From JAKPPT01 sp964630305 (lineage in GTDB: Bacteria > Spirochaetota > Spirochaetia > Treponematales > UBA12059): DNA of 64,000 nt. Both the position numbers and the translations under genes were made by a program. Positions within the stretch are counted from its first letter, which is position 1. Each line of letters starts with the position of its first letter. Shown piece by piece: positions 61,724 to 64,000 of the stretch. Location of the stretch: positions 51,734-115,733 of the forward strand of contig CAZVTR010000002.1 of NCBI GenBank assembly GCA_964630305.1. The letters run 5' to 3'. A model generated the notes under the pieces. The model was not told where the DNA came from. It saw only the letters and a program-made list of their open reading frames with translations, and did no database searches.

Positions 61724-63850
61724 TTATAAAGTTTCTTTTGGGTTGTCCTCTGTTCTCACCTTAAAACGTAACACAAGATCTTCAACCTTATATAGGTATT
61801 CATTGGTTTTAGAATTTGTATCAAGTACTTTGGACATTGCAAGTGCTATCGCTTCGGCATCCTGTGCATTTTCACGTGATCCTGATTCAATTTCTGCTGT
61901 TTCTTTCATAAGCCTGCTCATCTCATCATAAATTGTTTTATTGCCTATTTTTATTTCATCAGAACCTGATCGTATCTCTGAAGTAATATTATTAAGCTCC
62001 TTCATTGCAGCAAGAATCTGCTGAGCACCAGCACGCTGTTCTTCCATTGAGCTCTTTACTTCCTCCTCCTGATCTTGCACTTTCTTAATACCGGTAAATA
62101 CCGTCTCGAATTTAACCTGAGCGTCATCAATATAATCTACTGTTTTTTGTATCTGTGTAATAACATTTTTTAGTACCTGACCTATTGTTTTACTCTGGCT
62201 ATTTGCATTTTCTGCAAGTTTCCGAATTTCGTCAGCAACCACAGCAAATCCTGCACCTGCATCCCCTGCATGAGCAGCTTCAATAGCCGCATTCATCGCA
62301 AGCAAATTTGTCTGGCTTGCTATGTCAGAAATGACCTTGTTAGCATCTAGCATTCCTGAACTTGAATGTTCTATTTCCTTTATCATTTCCTGAATTTTAA
62401 TTAAATTTTCCTTGCCAACGTCACTTGCCTGCATCAGCACATCAATAGAATCTTTATTACGTATGATAATCTTTGCAACAGATTCTATATTAGCAGCAAT
62501 TTCTTCTACAGCACTGGACGCTTCTGATACTCTTCTCGATTGTATCTCTATCATTTGTAAGAACGAGAGGATATTTTTATTTATTTCTTCAACGGTTGCC
62601 ATAGTTTCTGTAACAGCTGCAGATTCAGTCAATAGTTTATTTTTAATCACATCACTTGTATTTTTAATTTTTTGAATAGAATTATTGGACTCATTAATTG
62701 CATTGGAAAGTTCAACACTTTCTCTTCTCATTGCCTCTACTGTACTACGTATAGTTGCTACAATGTCATGAATAATATTAATAAAAGCATTAATATTTTG
62801 CCCCATTGCGCCAATCTCATCGTTGCTTGAAATATGAATCTGCTTTGTGAGATCTCCTTCTCCTTGTGCAAGGTCTTCGATTGCTTTAGATGCATTTGTT
62901 ATCTGCCGAGTTACCACTCTGCTGATTAGAATGACTAATATTGTCAATACCGTTGCCAATACAATAAAAATAATGAGCACCGGATCTATTATTTTCCGTG
63001 CAGGGCGTTCAAATTCTTCTTTAACAATTGATATTCCAAAAGACCATCGCGGAGTATATTTTATAGTTCTATAATATACTTTTTCAATTTTACCATCAGG
63101 GCGAACTATTTCTGTATCATTATTATAACCGCTTATTATATCTTCACCTGCTTTGTTAAAACCAACAAATCCAATTTGATCTGCTTCTTGCACTTTTACT
63201 TTTAAGCGCATATCTGCAAGCGGATGCGCAAGGAATAATCCTGTGCCATCAGTTACCCAGCCATACCCTTTGTTAACGCTTTGCAAATTTGCAATGGCAG
63301 TAAACGAGTCAATAGATATTCCAACACCTAATATTCCCCTAGGTTTCCCGATAGCATCATATACAGGAACTGCTATTACGGTTATCATATTTCCTTTAGC
63401 ACGTGAAACAAGCGTGTTAGTAACTACATAGTCCCGATTCTGCTCCATAATTTGTTTAAAATATTCTCTATCTGCAATATTTGCAGTTGTTCCATATGTA
63501 TTTGGTGCATTTCCAGATTTATCGCCGAGAAAGAAAAATTCAATATCGGAATCATATATAAGTTCTGACTTTAAAAACTCCATTGCGTTGTTAAAATCGA
63601 TAGATTTAATAACCGGCTCTCTTGATATTGTTTTTAAGTAGAGTATTTTTTGTAAAAAATAATTCTCCATTTCGCGAACTGAAACATCAATGATTTCTTT
63701 AGTCTGAGTGTGAATGAGTTCTGTCGTTACTTTTACTGTAGTTTTATATATAAAAGAACCTATAAATCCAAATAAAACAATTATAGGAACAGCAAGAAAT
63801 AGCATCATGCGCACACGAATGCTTTTGATATGGTGTTTACGTTGTTTCAT
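61724..63850 (-). CDS. Methyl-accepting chemotaxis protein (Cache sensor)
   Basis: 708 residues. TM1 (15-37), a periplasmic double-Cache domain (about 38-285; GILGVGISIDSFTAI and DGTGLFLAHP are typical), TM2 (about 288-312), HAMP (about 313-365), and a signalling domain with tip SQTNLLAMNAAIEAAHAG (about 508-525). The C-terminus lacks a NWETF-type CheR-binding tail. AAGGAG lies 7 bp before the ATG. Promoter at 63899-63927; the downstream regulatory genes are likely on the same mRNA. Confidence 0.93.
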   Translation of the reverse strand: MKQRKHHIKSIRVRMMLFLAVPIIVLFGFIGSFIYKTTVKVTTELIHTQTKEIIDVSVREMENYFLQKILYLKTISREPVIKSIDFNNAMEFLKSELIYDSDIEFFFLGDKSGNAPNTYGTTANIADREYFKQIMEQNRDYVVTNTLVSRAKGNMITVIAVPVYDAIGKPRGILGVGISIDSFTAIANLQSVNKGYGWVTDGTGLFLAHPLADMRLKVKVQEADQIGFVGFNKAGEDIISGYNNDTEIVRPDGKIEKVYYRTIKYTPRWSFGISIVKEEFERPARKIIDPVLIIFIVLATVLTILVILISRVVTRQITNASKAIEDLAQGEGDLTKQIHISSNDEIGAMGQNINAFINIIHDIVATIRSTVEAMRRESVELSNAINESNNSIQKIKNTSDVIKNKLLTESAAVTETMATVEEINKNILSFLQMIEIQSRRVSEASSAVEEIAANIESVAKIIIRNKDSIDVLMQASDVGKENLIKIQEMIKEIEHSSSGMLDANKVISDIASQTNLLAMNAAIEAAHAGDAGAGFAVVADEIRKLAENANSQSKTIGQVLKNVITQIQKTVDYIDDAQVKFETVFTGIKKVQDQEEEVKSSMEEQRAGAQQILAAMKELNNITSEIRSGSDEIKIGNKTIYDEMSRLMKETAEIESGSRENAQDAEAIALAMSKVLDTNSKTNEYLYKVEDLVLRFKVRTEDNPKETL

Positions 63851-63898
63851 TAAAGCGCTCCTTGCGTTTATTTAGCAATGTTATATTTCTCAAAGCAA

Positions 63899-63927
63899 AT
63901 TATAAAATAAAATGGGCAATATGTAAA
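63899..63927 (-). promoter_or_regulatory. Promoter of the chemoreceptor-regulatory operon
   Basis: Minus strand: TTTACA (63922-63927), a 17-bp spacer, consensus TATAAT (63899-63904). It gives a leader of about 42 nt with AAGGAG. The operon runs to 55180. Confidence 0.75.
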
Positions 63928-63973
63928 ATTTATTTTAAAAACTGAATGGTCGTTAAACACACATGGTACCCCC

Positions 63974-63993
63974 CTGGGCTTTAGGCAGCCCAG
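63974..63993. repeat. Hairpin at the window edge
   Basis: CTGGGCT-TTAGGC-AGCCCAG, a 7-bp GC-rich stem upstream of the operon promoter. It may belong to a gene outside the window; no T run is visible on either side. Confidence 0.5.
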
Positions 63994-64000
63994 AAAGCTA

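Overview
The window looks like a chromosomal segment of a spirochaete, probably a free-living or gut-type Treponema/Spirochaeta relative. The evidence is an EF-G of the spirochaete/mitochondrial type (SAHIDSGKTT P-loop), a fused AroDE, two methyl-accepting chemotaxis proteins, c-di-GMP proteins (GGDEF and PilZ), a membrane pyrophosphatase, and many proteins I recognise only as conserved-hypothetical types. No database was searched, so the genus is an inference. The sequence is a draft scaffold with five runs of exactly 100 N. Two of these are flanked by the same 55 bp on both sides and are almost certainly not real gaps. Removing the duplicated 155 bp restores intact reading frames for a P-loop ATPase (2322-3178) and for PspA (49095-49951).

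Layout. 1-11.3 kb: a phosphoribosyltransferase-domain gene, a zinc-ribbon membrane protein with 6-phosphogluconolactonase, a P-loop ATPase behind EF-G, tryptophanase, a PAS-GGDEF diguanylate cyclase, and the pyrophosphatase HppA with a hypothetical partner. 11.4-20.5 kb: YjbQ, a 1017-residue unknown protein, an NDH-2/DoxX-like fusion followed by a polyprenyl diphosphate synthase (a respiratory-quinone pair), a beta-lactamase-like lipoprotein, and MntP. 20.5-26.7 kb: a minus-strand operon reading hypothetical-aroDE-era-corA-rqcH, then a YkgJ-type cysteine-cluster protein. 26.8-40 kb: a heterodimeric ABC exporter, two MFS carriers, a PilZ protein, a Wzz-like protein, an unknown cytosolic protein, and an ABC-2 exporter. 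40-43.5 kb: recR-ybaB-dnaX, the SRP RNA and tRNA-Ser(GGA). 43.6-47.6 kb: a broken REP-associated tyrosine transposase (RAYT), a porin, and a 6-TM chemoreceptor. 48-54.7 kb: a STAS-zinc ribbon/YbjN-like/PspA operon, a lipoprotein, an outer-membrane-like protein, a split ThrE exporter and alanine racemase. 55-64 kb: one minus-strand operon of signalling genes: chemoreceptor, CBS-HATPase, DRTGG protein, PHP phosphoesterase, large hybrid kinase and sigma-54 activator.

Two features stand out. (1) A 10-12 bp motif, GGTGMCAGGTWT, has 30 exact 10-mer cores in the window against about 0.24 expected by chance. Twenty-four of them lie between 39.6 and 54.5 kb around the RAYT remnant, both in intergenic DNA and inside genes; three sit in the variable linker of dnaX. 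It behaves like a short dispersed element that has spread through the area. (2) At least six, perhaps eight, genes have a sigma70-like -10 box only 6-11 bp before the start codon, so their mRNAs would be leaderless or nearly so, next to other genes with strong Shine-Dalgarno sites. The 55-61.7 kb set resembles the regulatory part of [FeFe]-hydrogenase clusters but has no hydrogenase genes beside it here.
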